Below are positions 10,201 to 20,047 of a DNA stretch of 64,000 bases, one piece after another. Under the pieces are notes generated by a model. It was not told where the DNA came from, searched no databases, and was given only the letters and a program-made list of their open reading frames with translations. The stretch comes from Diphasiastrum complanatum (Eukaryota > Streptophyta > Lycopodiopsida > Lycopodiales > Lycopodiaceae). The DNA lies in contig CM055096.1 in NCBI GenBank assembly GCA_029204225.1, positions 7,115,477 through 7,179,476 on the forward strand, written 5' to 3'. Both the position numbers and the translations under genes were made by a program. The stretch's first letter is position 1; the number at the start of each line of letters is the position of its first letter.

Positions 10201-12996
10201 GTGTTGGACGTAGATTTTTCTCTTGTCTTTCAGGAGGAAGTGTTTGCAGATGAGAGCATGGCAAAGGTGGAACTCGCAATGCCGAGGATGTCAATGTTGC
10301 TGATTAGTTTGAGATTTTAGACAAGACCTGATGTGGATTGTTCTTTGATCTGGATCTTATCCTATTTATAGATTAGTACAGTAAGTCTTAAAAGACGTGA
10401 TGATGATATGGTGACTGCTTCTATAATATTAGCATTTTATATGGTTGATTTTTCCTTGTTGTAAAACTGCATGTCTATCTATTTCACAACCTTCTATGCC
10501 TCTACTGGTTACCTTCCAGAAAATGCCCACATTATTGGCATTTTCTGATCCACTATCCTAACATAGAGTGGATTACTTATGTATCCTGAGTGTTTGTGGA
10601 ATTTTGGAAGTAAAGCACGATTTCAGTGTTCTATGGAGTTTGCTTCGTTGATCTGTCTGTCTGTCTGTCTGTCTCAATACATTTAAGCGTTGCACATAAG
10701 CAGATGAGAGCATGTACACAAAGATGAAATCGACATCAAGGTGTAGTCGCAAATTATATTGAAAAGTTTCACTAGCTTATGGCTCCCTTTTGCCAGGCCA
10801 AGAATCTCATCCCTTGTAACCTATGTTTGAGGCTTCTTCATTGTTTTCTGATCATCATCTTTTCCTGAACTTGCACACATTCAGTTGCTATAAACTGTTT
10901 TCGACTGTTTTCATTTGATGGTGTTATATGATAAATTTAAAATAAATTGCTAACAGTTTTCTCGCAAATGACATGTACTGAATTGCAGTGTTCTGAGATC
11001 CGATAGGGAAGTTGAATGTATTGTTTTCATTGAGCTACCTACTACAAGAGAGCTCCTGGACGATTTCTGAATGACTCATTTTCTGATGTGGTGTCAAAGA
11101 TCTCATTTCAATTTTCCAGGAGCATTATGCAGCTCTATGGGGAGTTCATAATATTTCTGTGCAGAGATCATTTTTTGATTCTTGTTGTTACGAATTATTC
11201 TTTATGAGTTTTTTAACCTGTTCGCAAACACTGGTCTGTATGAACACTTGTAGTCCATGTTAAAGTTCTGATTGGTCGGAACCTCCAATCAGAACCTTGT
11301 TACAAAGTTACAAACTGGGGCAATATTCTATTTGGCAGGTTTTCTCTAGGCAGATAACAATTTTTTTGACAGCATGCCTTTTACATAATGCTGATAGACT
11401 TCAGGTGACTCTACTTATCTTCAGTAAATCCATGGAGATGCTTAGAGTATATTGTACTGCTTCCTTTTCCTAATGGCTGCTTTGTGTCTAATGTGGCCAT
11501 TGTGGTAGATACATTCAAAGTTTGAGGGCATGAAATTTCTGCGAATCAAGACTTCCTGATATATGAGTGAAATTTTTATTGTTCCATGTCGGTTCAGTAG
11601 AAAATATATGCAGATGTTTTTTCTGGGCCATAGCTTATCTGCACGACATTAGCCCTGTTCAGAGAGATTTGATGAGTTATCTCAGCTGATTGCAATGTAA
11701 AAAAATTTGATACTACTTGCAAGCTTGCGGTTGACTGGGGTGCATACAATTGGTTTCAGGAAATCTTTGTTTGGAGATGCTCGCCCTCGCGAATTTGTGA
11801 GTATAAAGTTTAAGTGATGTTTAAGGAGAAGACATTTGTATGTTAGTAAATTAAATAATGCAGTCATTGGAAAGTTAAAAATTCGCTGTTTTTTCACTGT
11901 GATAAATAAGCTGTATTCTGTAGTGCAGATTGTGTTGATAAATTTCCGTTGAATCATAGGCCTGTTATCCTGCTAAAGGGATGGCAGTTTTAAGTGAAAT
12001 TCAATGGCAGGAACGTTGTGCTAAAAGCATTACAAAATGTGTAATAACACCTAAAGAAATATTCACATTCTTGCTAATACTTGACAAGTTTTGGATTGGC
12101 TGTGTGATTGAAGTTTATTATTACTAATTTTTCTTCATATTCAATACGTGCAGGTCTTAAAGGAGCGCGGAGTTGAGGATCCTGTAATTGTTGGAGTTGA
12201 TAGATCGATTCTTACTAGCAGGTTAGAAATTCATGAAGCTATTCTATCTTGTTGGCTACTCCATGTTTCAAAACATGTTATAGCGAAGACAATCACAAGC
12301 TTATTCAGCTTCTTGTAAGTTAATTATAGATGATGAGTGCAATCACTTCTCTGCTGCTGCAGTGCTGGTAAGGTCGAGGGAGGAGGACAGATCAATCGTC
12401 AGGAGGGCCCACAGGTTGAAAAGCAAGAGAAGTGGTTTGGATCTGGTGAGAAGCAGGGAATAAGGCAACTGGATCATCACGATGATCGGCCACAGGAAAG
12501 GCAGGCTAACAGTAGGTTTTTGGAGAGGCAGGATAGCAATCATTTAGAACGTCATGATAGTGGAAGGGAACTGGGCCGGCAAGAAACTAGACGGTTTTCT
12601 GAGAGGCTTGTCAACCAAGCTGATCCTGATCGACATGCAAATAAAAGAGATCAGGTCAGACATGAGAGTCGTCGAGAATCTGAAAAACAAAATGTGAAGC
12701 GTGACATTGACAATAAGGACAGCTGGCGTCGCCCTATTGAACAACCTGCTTCTGTTGGTCTCCGGAATCACTCTAAGGAGAACTATGCTTCAAATGGGGA
12801 AAGGCACTCTGCTGGTTATGGGGGGATAAAATCTGGAAGTTACGGTGTAGCATCAGCGGATCCGAAAAGATTGGCAGCTTTGGTCCAATCAAAGCTGGCA
12901 TTTGGGCCCGATGGCCTTGATCACCATGCAAACTATGAAGATTTCCCTGGAAAAAGAGCTCTTCCTTTAAGAAGCCAAGAAAGTTATTATGATTGA
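4234..12996 (+). CDS. eIF4B-like translation initiation factor-related protein, six coding exons
   Basis: Coding exons: 4234-4334, 4568-6650, 6865-7094, 11760-11796, 12154-12221, 12363-12996. All junctions are GT-AG and phases agree (3,153 nt, 1,050 aa). The start is chosen because exon 1 encodes the conserved N-terminus of this plant family: MSKK, then TMTLKDFHGGSIPSNLPLPS (residues 11-30). Residues 34-690 are low-complexity, rich in S, G, R, Y and D. Two eIF4B-type blocks follow, RPRLKLLPRSKPVE (about 698) and RPKLNLKPRSQPVE (about 782). Next come SLFGDARPRE (807-816) and VLKERG (818-823), a signature shared with eIF4B. The tail (840-1050) is rich in charged RQE/ERH repeats and ends in FPGKRALPLRSQESYYD. 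By family, a cytoplasmic mRNA-binding factor assisting eIF4A/4F is likely. No RRM is visible. Intron 3 is 4.67 kb and full of transposon sequence. The family name rests on memory; the gene model is strong. Confidence 0.9.
7838..8212. mobile_element. 375-bp G-rich MITE with terminal inverted repeats, in intron 3
   Basis: The left end reads GCATAGTTGCCAGGGAA and the right end, reverse-complemented, GCATAGTTACCAGGGAA (16 of 17 match). Both ends are flanked by TCCAAT (7832-7837 and 8213-8218), which looks like a 6-bp target duplication. The interior is made of degenerate GGGAACG / CGTTCCC repeats in both orientations, so the strand would fold extensively. It carries no coding capacity: ORFs across it are repeat translations. 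Superfamily is unassigned, since a 6-bp duplication is not typical of the common plant groups and may be miscounted. Confidence 0.7.
8534..8559. repeat. Perfect 8-bp stem-loop at the left side of the Helitron relic
   Basis: gctaacgc (8534-8541) and gcgttagc (8552-8559) pair exactly across a 10-nt loop. GC-rich sequence (cccctcccccccgcgcgcgc) follows. The AT-rich sequence to the left and the GC-rich sequence to the right suggest an insertion boundary nearby. Confidence 0.5.
9031..9117. repeat. 20-bp inverted repeat with 47-nt loop
   Basis: The arm at 9031-9050 (catattctagactcttatgc) pairs with 9098-9117 at 19 of 20 positions. The stem is long enough to make a small-RNA-like hairpin if transcribed, and the host intron is transcribed in this sense. 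It could equally be an internal Helitron structure. Confidence 0.6.
10331..11759 (+). other. Remainder of intron 3 of the eIF4B-like gene
   Basis: T-rich intronic sequence with no coding signal. It holds a tetranucleotide tract (GTCT)n at 10652-10674 and a perfect 11-bp stem-loop at 11265-11295. It ends at the acceptor ttggtttcag before 11760. Confidence 0.7.
11265..11295. repeat. 11-bp perfect stem-loop in intron 3
   Basis: gttctgattgg (11265-11275) pairs with ccaatcagaac (11285-11295) over a 9-nt loop. Helitron 3' ends carry a hairpin, but no CTRR terminus follows within the expected dozen bases, so I do not assign it to the Helitron. Confidence 0.55.
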
Positions 12997-14890
12997 AGAA
13001 GTGGAGACATCCTTAGCTATCTGGCTGTTTTTCCTGTTGGGACTTACGTTTACTTTTCTTTATTAAGGAAACAGTTGAAAGTGAGTCTATTTTTGGTGGC
13101 TCCTTACAGCCTGGATGTAGAGGAGATGTGAGCCAAGACTCTTTATATTTACCTAATGACAGAAAATGTCTGCAAGTCAAGCCATTATTCAGAAATTGAG
13201 TGGTTTACTTTGAAGACTAAATTGCAAGATGCAGTGTGTTGTGGACATAGATCTGTGACATGAAATTATTTGTTAAATTGTTTCTTCTTTTACCTCCTTG
13301 CTGCTGGGTTGTTGTTTGTTGAATTAGCATTCATTTGCAGGCTAAGCTGTCTTGAACTCGTCTATCCATTTTGTTGGTGTCACGGTACCAGGGGGGGAGA
13401 CCCGTAGCCATTGTTAAGCTGCCAGATGCCTTCATAGCAACCTGTCCTATAACCTGAACAGTTTCCTATATATTTTGATCAACGGTACTGTAAAGGCACC
13501 CGATACGTAATGGGGAGGTCTTATGAATATTGAGCTAGGCGGCAGCATTCACTTCACGTTTAGTTTCCATAGATGATTGGCTAAAAGCTGCTTGATCGGT
13601 TCTGACGAACTGCCAGTAAATGCTATAAGGCACCCGATACGTAATGGGAAGGTCTTATGAATATTGAGCTAGGCAGCAGCATTCACTTCACGTTTAGTTT
13701 CCATAGATGATTGGCTAAAAGCTGCTTGATCTGTTCTGACGAACTGCCAGTAAATGCTATAAGAACATGTTATGTTGTGACTATGCATGCACAAGTCTTT
13801 AAATAAGGGGAGTACTCTTTCTTGTTCCTCATCAAGAAGCAGATTCAGTCTTTGAGTGTTCAGAACTATTTGTGCAAATGATTTTGATTTCTAGTGGTGC
13901 ATTTTGCTCACCAGCTATACTATGTACTTCAAGTTCTGATCAAGCTGAAGTGATGAGATTGTTCTCATATTTTTCTGTAATGGGAAGTAGGGACTTCATT
14001 GCTATTTAGTGCTAGCCTTCATCACGACTGGTGCTGCCTTTGACCTCGATAAGTAATGGTCACTAGATTGATTTTTCTGTGTCGGTGACTTGTGCATACT
14101 CTTGGGCACTGATGAGTCGGGATGTCAGTAGCATTTGGTTCTTGCCATGCATTACGGAGTTGATGATTTCAGGCCTTTTGAAAGTTGAAAAATTTAGGGG
14201 AAGGGCCTAACTGCCAGATGATTATTTTTGTTATTAGAAACTTTATAGAAAGTTTGACAGTTGTTATCTATGTAGGGCCTTGTCTTTCTTATTTAAAATT
14301 GAAACGGGTGCATTTCGGATTTGTAAGGTAATTATCAGACTATCTATTTTTAAAAGAAATTTCAAGTGACTGATTGTGCCAAGTCTTGAATTTACTTGTA
14401 GTGAGTTAGTTTGTTGTGCGACAAACCTCTCTAGAGAAGTGCACCAATCAAAAGAGCGAGGAGTGTATTCCTCATTTCGATTGAAGGTGCCTCACTCTCA
14501 TCCAACAATGCAGAATCATCCAGCCATAATCATTATGGATGATGAAATATTGCAAGATTTATGGAATGTTGGCTTTGAGTTGACAAATAAGCTCTTCCCT
14601 AAAAGAGATATGGCTCCATGGCCATGAATCATGCACGCGTAATGAAGACTCATTCATTCCGCATGTCTAAATTTCACCTCAAGCTATGGGTCTTATTCAT
14701 ACTTCAAAAGTGGTTGTGCAGCCAAGGTAATGCTTATGAGAACAATGTGATGGACTTGTCACATGTCACATTGCTCTGGGAATCGATGGGAAGAAGGATG
14801 CTGGTCGATTCCTTGGTGCATGTACTATGCCTATTGATTTGAATCAGAGTATTGAGTTCAAAGACTAGGCTAATTTGAACTGGTTTTGAC
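12997..14890. other. 3' flank of the eIF4B-like gene, no further gene seen
   Basis: Probable 3' untranslated sequence runs from the stop at 12996 to about 13.3 kb. Beyond the 134-bp tandem duplication at 13494-13761 the region is T-rich. Short ORFs at 14376-14842 match no family I recognise and stop before the copia RT region. Confidence 0.55.
13494..13761. repeat. Two near-identical 134-bp tandem units
   Basis: Units 13494-13627 and 13628-13761 begin 'aggcacccgatacgtaatgg' and end 'ccagtaaatgctat'. About three substitutions separate them, so the duplication is recent compared with the other tandem repeats here. It lies about 500 bp downstream of the eIF4B-like stop codon. Confidence 0.85.
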
Positions 14891-15004
14891 TTGGAAGTCG
14901 TCAGAGATGACAGAGATAATTACGTAACACAAACACGAAGTCGAATGAGTGTCTTGTTTGTAGGAAGAAATCTACATGAGGCAACCCAAGGGCTTCATCA
15001 AAAG

Positions 15005-16147
15005 GGATTTGAATTTAAGGTGTGTTTTTTTTGGAAAGGAGTCCCTATGGACTCAAGCAAGCACCTAGAGCTTCATACTCTAGGCTAACATCTTTCTAAA
15101 CTATCAACTTTATTATGAGCTCTTATGATCCTTCTTTTTATATAAAATTTAATGATGGCAAGATCATTGTACTTGTTTTGTATGTATATGACATTATTTT
15201 TAGTGGAAATGATTTTAATGGCATAAGAGATTTAAAAGTTGCTTTGGCAAAAGAGTTTAGAATGTTTGATTACAATTCATTCTAGGAATAGAAGTTACTA
15301 GAAGCATGGATTTTAGCTTCATTTGCCGATCTGAATATGCTTTACCCATCCTAGATAGATTTGGAATGAAGAATTGTAAAGGTATTGAGACACCTATGGA
15401 GCAAAGTGTAAAAGCATCTATAAGAGATGATGAAGCATCCTTTGAGAACATCACACTCTATAGAAGGCTTATAGGCTCCTTAATCTATTTGATTATAACT
15501 AGCCTGATCTTAGTTATAGTGTAGAAAGATTAACCCAATTTATGCAAAGTCCACTTGTATCTCATTGGAAAATGGCCAAAAGGGGTCCTAAGATACATCT
15601 CATCTACAAGGAATTTTGACATACTTTATCAAGGGACTAATCTTAAAAAGAGCCTCCTCAGATTCAGATTTTGTAGGTGACAAAGTGGATAGAAAATCCA
15701 CTAGTGAATTTGTAACCTTTATTTGTGAAGGAGTGGTGGCTTGACTTTCCAAAAAGCAAGATACTATTTCACTATCTTCAACTGAATCTGAGTACAAAGC
15801 CTTAACATCAACAACAAAGGGGATTTTGTGGCTCAAAAGGCTTTTGGTGGACTTCATGTCATGGAGGCCAGGGAGGTACCATTGATCTTTTGTGACAATC
15901 AATCAAGCCAACAACTTGCAATCAATCCTACATTCCATGCAAGGAGCAAATACATCGAGATTGCTCATTATTTTGTGAGGGAGAAGGTGCAAGCCAAAGA
16001 GATCCAACTCCAACCTGTGCCATCATCAGATTGCTTAGCTAATATCCTCACTCAAATTCTTGCCTAAGGATTCATTCATCAAGCTAAGATCAACTCTTGG
16101 GGTTCTAGATAAGTTTAACATAATTTCATCAAGCTAGATTTGAGGAG
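15005..16147 (+). mobile_element. Copia pol remnant (reverse transcriptase to RNase H)
   Basis: Broken frames carry recognisable copia RT and RNase H. These are DPSFYIKFNDGKI followed by LYVYDIIFSGND (15118-15220, the YVDD box decayed to YVYD), RFGMKNCKGIETPMEQ and LYRRLIGSLIYL (15354-15490), and the RNase H end. The last is IFCDNQSSQQLAINPTFHAR, SKYIEIAHYFVRE and SSDCLANILTQ, open from 15828 to 16067. Multiple stops and frameshifts make it inactive. A purine run (tgaggag, 16141-16147) directly precedes the LTR, as expected of a polypurine tract. Confidence 0.88.
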
Positions 16148-17051
16148 TGTGAAAATTGGCAAATTCTAGCTTGATTTGTATATAGTCTTTTTTGTGTACA
16201 TTGTAAATCACAAATATAGGATCCTCATTGTAATATCATTGATCTATTCCATTGATGAGAAATCAAGATTTTGAAATTCATTGACAATCTCGAGTTTTAC
16301 TCTATTTGTGTGGTGGTTATGAATGCAATCTAAACTTAGTGTAAATCATTCTCTGTGAAGAATTGCCAAAAATTGGCAAATCTAGCTTGATCAAAAACCA
16401 TGTAGAACATTGTAAATATTGTGTATAATTGGGTTCCACAGATGTAAGGCCAAGATGCCACATGGCAAACCACTCCTAATATAGGTTAGGTCAAGTCAAG
16501 AGAGTTGGTCATGTCTATTTGGTGGTCATCCCTACTTTATAGGACCTACACCTAAGTTTAAGGTGAAATTTGACCAACTAGCTACCTACCAAGCATAACT
16601 CTAGGATCTAGGCTAGGGTTTCATTTTAGGGCAAGAAGAGTGAGTTAACTTCCTTATTACATGCTGGAAATCCACCCAACTTCAAGAAGGAAATCTAATT
16701 TGCTATGTATTCCAAGCTCCCATAGTGAGAAGATAGAAAATTTTTGGAGCTCATTGGCAATCTCAAGCTAGTTCACTATGTACATTGAGTTTTTGTGATC
16801 CAAATGAAACCAAATCAATTTCTACTTGTTTCTCAGGTTGAAGGCCGTACTACAGCCTGTAGTACACAAATGTGGGCTCGGATTTCAATGTTGATCAATG
16901 CTTTTCATTGTTAATGCTTGTTGTTTGTCAAATTGCTAATCTAGATCAACTTTTTTGTGTCTAGTTTTTTGATAGATTGGTAAGCAAGCATCCAATCACT
17001 CTTGTGGATCTTTTGTAGATCCATTTATGCTCCTAAAGTACAGTACTTTCA
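16148..17051 (+). repeat. Copia LTR shared by two tandem elements
   Basis: It starts TGTGAAAATTGG right after the polypurine tract and ends ...TACTTTCA. Immediately after comes TGGTATCAGAGCC (17052-17064), the standard plant copia primer-binding site complementary to initiator Met-tRNA. RT/RNase H lies to its left and gag to its right, so it served as 3' LTR of one element and 5' LTR of the next. The last 365 bp are repeated at 18401-18764. Confidence 0.85.
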
Positions 17052-18400
17052 TGGTATCAGAGCCAAGTACAAGAGCATAAGCCATTGATATAATGCAAAT
17101 CCATTTTTAGCAAGTTTTGTTGCTAAAAACTAGTATTGAGAGGGCAAGCTAGGATCTTGATTTTGGTGAGGAGATTTGATCCCAAACTTGGTAGGGGTCC
17201 AAATCTGTACTATCCACGTGGGCACCTCTGAACCTGAATTTAATGCATGCTATTCATTTGATCCAAATAAATTCAATTTGTAAGCTTTTGATGTGATTTT
17301 TGGTGGAAATCTTAGGATATGAGTGCCATTGAATAGATTTGACATAGGGTCATGAGATCTAATTAATCTAGGCTGAAATTAGGTCCTCTAAACTTGTTTT
17401 ACAGGTCTTGAAAGTACATCAAAAAGTGTGAGGGATATTTAGTCATGTTATTGCCCAAAAATAGCCACAATTGACAAGATTTGATTGTAAGTAGATTTCA
17501 CATCATCTTATCTTCATTCCAACTTTGTGAGGGAGTGCTAGAACTGAGATTATAAGTCCATTTGTTGGATTAGAAATCTAATTTGAGTGAAACACTACAA
17601 GAGAGAGACCTTGGTGAGTTTCTAGAGACAATCAAATCCATTTCTTGGCAAGATTTGTTTGAAAGTAGTTTTCACTTCATCTTATCTTCATTCCAGCTTT
17701 GCGAGGGAGTGATAGAACTGTGATTATAAGTCCATTTGTTGGATTAGAAATCAAATTTGAGTGAAACACTGCAAGTGTGAGACCTTTGTGAGTTTCAAGT
17801 TCAATCAAATCTATTTCTTGTTTGTAAAAGTTATTAGTAAGATGAGATCTGCTAGAGCATATCTTCTAGAAGCTAGTGAGAGATTGAATTCTACAAATTA
17901 TGCTATTTGGAAGGTTAGGATGGAGTCACTCTTGGTGCTCCAAGACCTTTATGAGTTCTTGATTGAAGATCAAGATGAACCTCTAGGTGCACAGGAGTTA
18001 GCTAGATACAAGAAGAGATCTAGGCTTGCAATGATTTGTTGAGAGAAGTATCAGCATGTACTAGTGCTAAAGAGGCTTGGGAGTCTTTGAAATCAATCTA
18101 TGAATCTAGCAACACTTCTAGAGTTCTTATGCTTAGAAATCAGATTTTGCAAAGCATGAGTAGAAGTGAGGAGAGTCAAGTCTCTAAATAGGGAGTTGGC
18201 TTCCATTTGAGAGAAGATTCATGATGGAGAGGTTGTACAAATTTTCCTTAATGGTCTAGGAGATGACTTTGCAAATTTGGTCCAAAGTTTTGCAATCCAA
18301 GACACTTTGCCAACTATAGAAAAACTTCACAGTGTATTAGTGGCTGAAGAGTGTAGGATGCTCCATGCAAAATCTAGGATGAGTTCCTTGTCTTTTCAGA
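17052..18400 (+). mobile_element. Copia leader and gag fragment
   Basis: The primer-binding site at 17052 is followed by an untranslated leader with a diverged tandem duplication of about 177 bp (17473-17651 and 17652-17825). Gag starts at 17841 with LLEASERLNSTNYAIWKVRM, typical of copia Gag. Further Gag (AWESLKSIYESSNTSRV and similar) continues in broken frames to about 18400, where sequence jumps directly into a truncated LTR. Protease, integrase, RT and RNase H are deleted. Confidence 0.82.
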
Positions 18401-18764
18401 AAGGAAGTCGAATTTGCTATGTATTCCAAGCTCCCATAGTGAGAAGATAGAAAATTTTTGGCGCTCATTGGCAATCCCAAGCTAGTTGACTATGTACATT
18501 GAGTTTTTGTGATCCAAATGAAACCAAATCAATTTCTTCTTGTTTCTCAGGTTGAAGGCCGTACTACAGCCTGTAGTACACACGTGTGGGCTCGGATTTT
18601 AATGTTGATCAATGCTTTTGATTGTTAATGCTTGCTGTTTGTCAAATTGCCAATCTAGATCAACTTTTTGTGTCTAGTTTTTTGATAGATTGTTAAGAAA
18701 GCATCCAATCACTCTTGTGGATCTTTTGTAGATCCATTTATGGTCCTAAAGTATAGTACTTTCA
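18401..18764 (+). repeat. Truncated second copy of the copia LTR
   Basis: Matches 16687-17051 closely, including 'gctatgtattccaagctccc' and the end TAGTACTTTCA. The first ~540 bp of the LTR are missing. This is the right-hand partner of the LTR at 16148. Confidence 0.85.
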
Positions 18765-18982
18765 CATTCTATACTCTCTGGCTATTCATACTACAAGCCA
18801 TACCCATATGTATGAGGTCAGATCTTCATGTTTTGATCTTGTTTGATTGCTCTTGATTGTAAATGGCCAATCTAGATCAATTTTTGAGTGCTAGTTTTGC
18901 AATAGATTGCTAATTAATCAATCAATAACTCTTGAGAATCAATTAGAAGTTAATTTATGGTCCTATTTATTGTACTTTCAAC
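18765..18982 (+). repeat. Third, more diverged LTR relative
   Basis: Contains 'caatctagatcaatttttga' and 'gcaatagattgctaattaat', then ...atggtcctatttattgtactttcaac. These align in order with the 3' third of the two LTRs to the left but with many differences. Probably an older related solo LTR end. Confidence 0.6.
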
Positions 18983-19463
18983 ATAAATACATCTTTGTTG
19001 TTGAGCTATTTTTTGCTCTATAGATAGACTAGTGACGATGATTTTTTTTTTTTGAATCTTGACTTATTGCGTATTACAGCAACATGAGCCCACCATCAAC
19101 TATGACATTTGTTACATATGCTCTTTTGTTTTGAAGTACTTTACAATCAAAATCATGAACTCATATTAAATAATCAATTCATGAAATAGATCCAGAAAAG
19201 TAAACGTTGAGGGCATTCTTATTGATTATCATATTCATTATAGTAGTCAAATTCAATTTTTTTTTTGAGTAGGATCATAAGGAGTACGTAATAAAATATT
19301 AAATTTAATTACAATATTCTCATGCATTTTTGGTAAATCATGACTTGAAATTAATGAAAGTATGGTATTTATATCACTATTTGAAACCTCTTCTAATATG
19401 TGTTTTTTCTCTATCGAAGAGACTAAGGGTGTGCTTGCTATTCTAGTAATAGAAGTCTCTGCA
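18983..19463. other. Short spacer beyond the H3-like relic
   Basis: AT-rich sequence. Its minus strand keeps an open frame (19253-19486) beyond the A-tract that ends the H3-like frame, so it may be the former tail or 3' end of that gene. No other feature seen. Confidence 0.4.
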
Positions 19464-20047
19464 TCAAAAGTTTTTTTTTTTTTCATTTTTTCTCTTTATC
19501 CTCTTACTAGATATTTTCTTCCCCTTGAATGTCTCAGGGGGTTGGGATCGCTTTGGTCTCGATTGCTTGCGAGTCCTCCTTGTGGGAAGATTTGTTCTAT
19601 CCATTAGAGGCGTAGAGGCCGCACCCGTATGAAGACTAAAATGTCCATCTCTTAATCTAGATAGAAGTTGAAAATCTTTAGGCATAACGGTGACACGCCT
19701 TGCATAGATTGCAAATAGGTACGAATCCTCAAAAAGTTGAGCGTGAAAATCTTGAACCATCATAGCTAAAATTGTAAAATGATTGTACCTATTCAGATTC
19801 TCTTTGGTGATTTCACATACCATACAATAAAATGGAGCCTTTGGAATCATAAGCTTCATTGACCTCATTGACCTCTGATACTTTCTTATTTCTATCAACC
19901 AAGAACTTCTCTTCGATGTTCTCCTACCAGTATCAAGAGGTCTAAGGACGTTCTCCTACTAGTATCAGGAGGTCTAAGACTAGAAACTTCACCTTGAATA
20001 GGAATGGAAACTCGATCAATCCTAGAAATTTGCTTTGTTCTAGCCAT
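19464..20047 (-). pseudogene. Degenerate histone H3-like sequence with CENH3-like features
   Basis: The minus strand begins ATG at 20047 with MARTKQISRI, like H3/CENH3 N-termini. After a 32-bp tandem duplication that breaks the frame (about 19915-19977), the other frame carries the H3 fold to 19464: IEIRKYQRSMRSMKLMIPKA (alpha-N), CEITKENLNRYNH (loop), then LFEDSYLFAIYARRVTVMPK followed by DFQLLSRLRDG (alpha-2, loop 2, alpha-3). ARRVT and KDF at the end resemble plant CENH3 more than canonical H3 (AKRVT, KDI). A basic ~50-residue extension follows the normal H3 end and stops at an A13 tract (19472-19484). No intron is visible. The sequence could be a processed CENH3 retrocopy, an old pseudogene or a very divergent gene. 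The H3 relationship is firm; the CENH3 affinity is inferred from a few residues. Confidence 0.78.

Larger units (their letters stand above)
8520..10330 (+). mobile_element. Helitron relic inside intron 3 of the eIF4B-like gene
   Basis: Two ORF pieces translate to the Helitron helitron-like/helicase region. The first is 9366-9719 (CVHVNSVKYLYKYVYKGPE, later EIEDFLHASYFSASEAAWR and VVRLAVHLPG). The second is 9700-10170 (TLTSYTALNA, FPRRFVYNKSKRKWTPRKRS, VGRMYFVHPGEGERFYLRL, GATNFEDLRTVDGV, LPLMFATILLTC). A one-base loss near 9690 shifts the frame between them (FAE / NDDLADVVE). The Rep HUH motif and helicase Walker motifs are absent, so the copy is non-autonomous. The outer limits are uncertain: the left limit is set at a GC-rich stem-loop near 8534 and the right where similarity stops. 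Confidence 0.8.

Noticed and set aside
17052-17064. tRNA gene at the TGGTATCAGAGCC sites
   Set aside because: These are retroelement primer-binding sites complementary to a tRNA 3' end; no cloverleaf surrounds them.
19915-19977. The 32-bp repeat in the H3-like relic as an intron
   Set aside because: Too short for a plant intron and a simple tandem duplication explains it.
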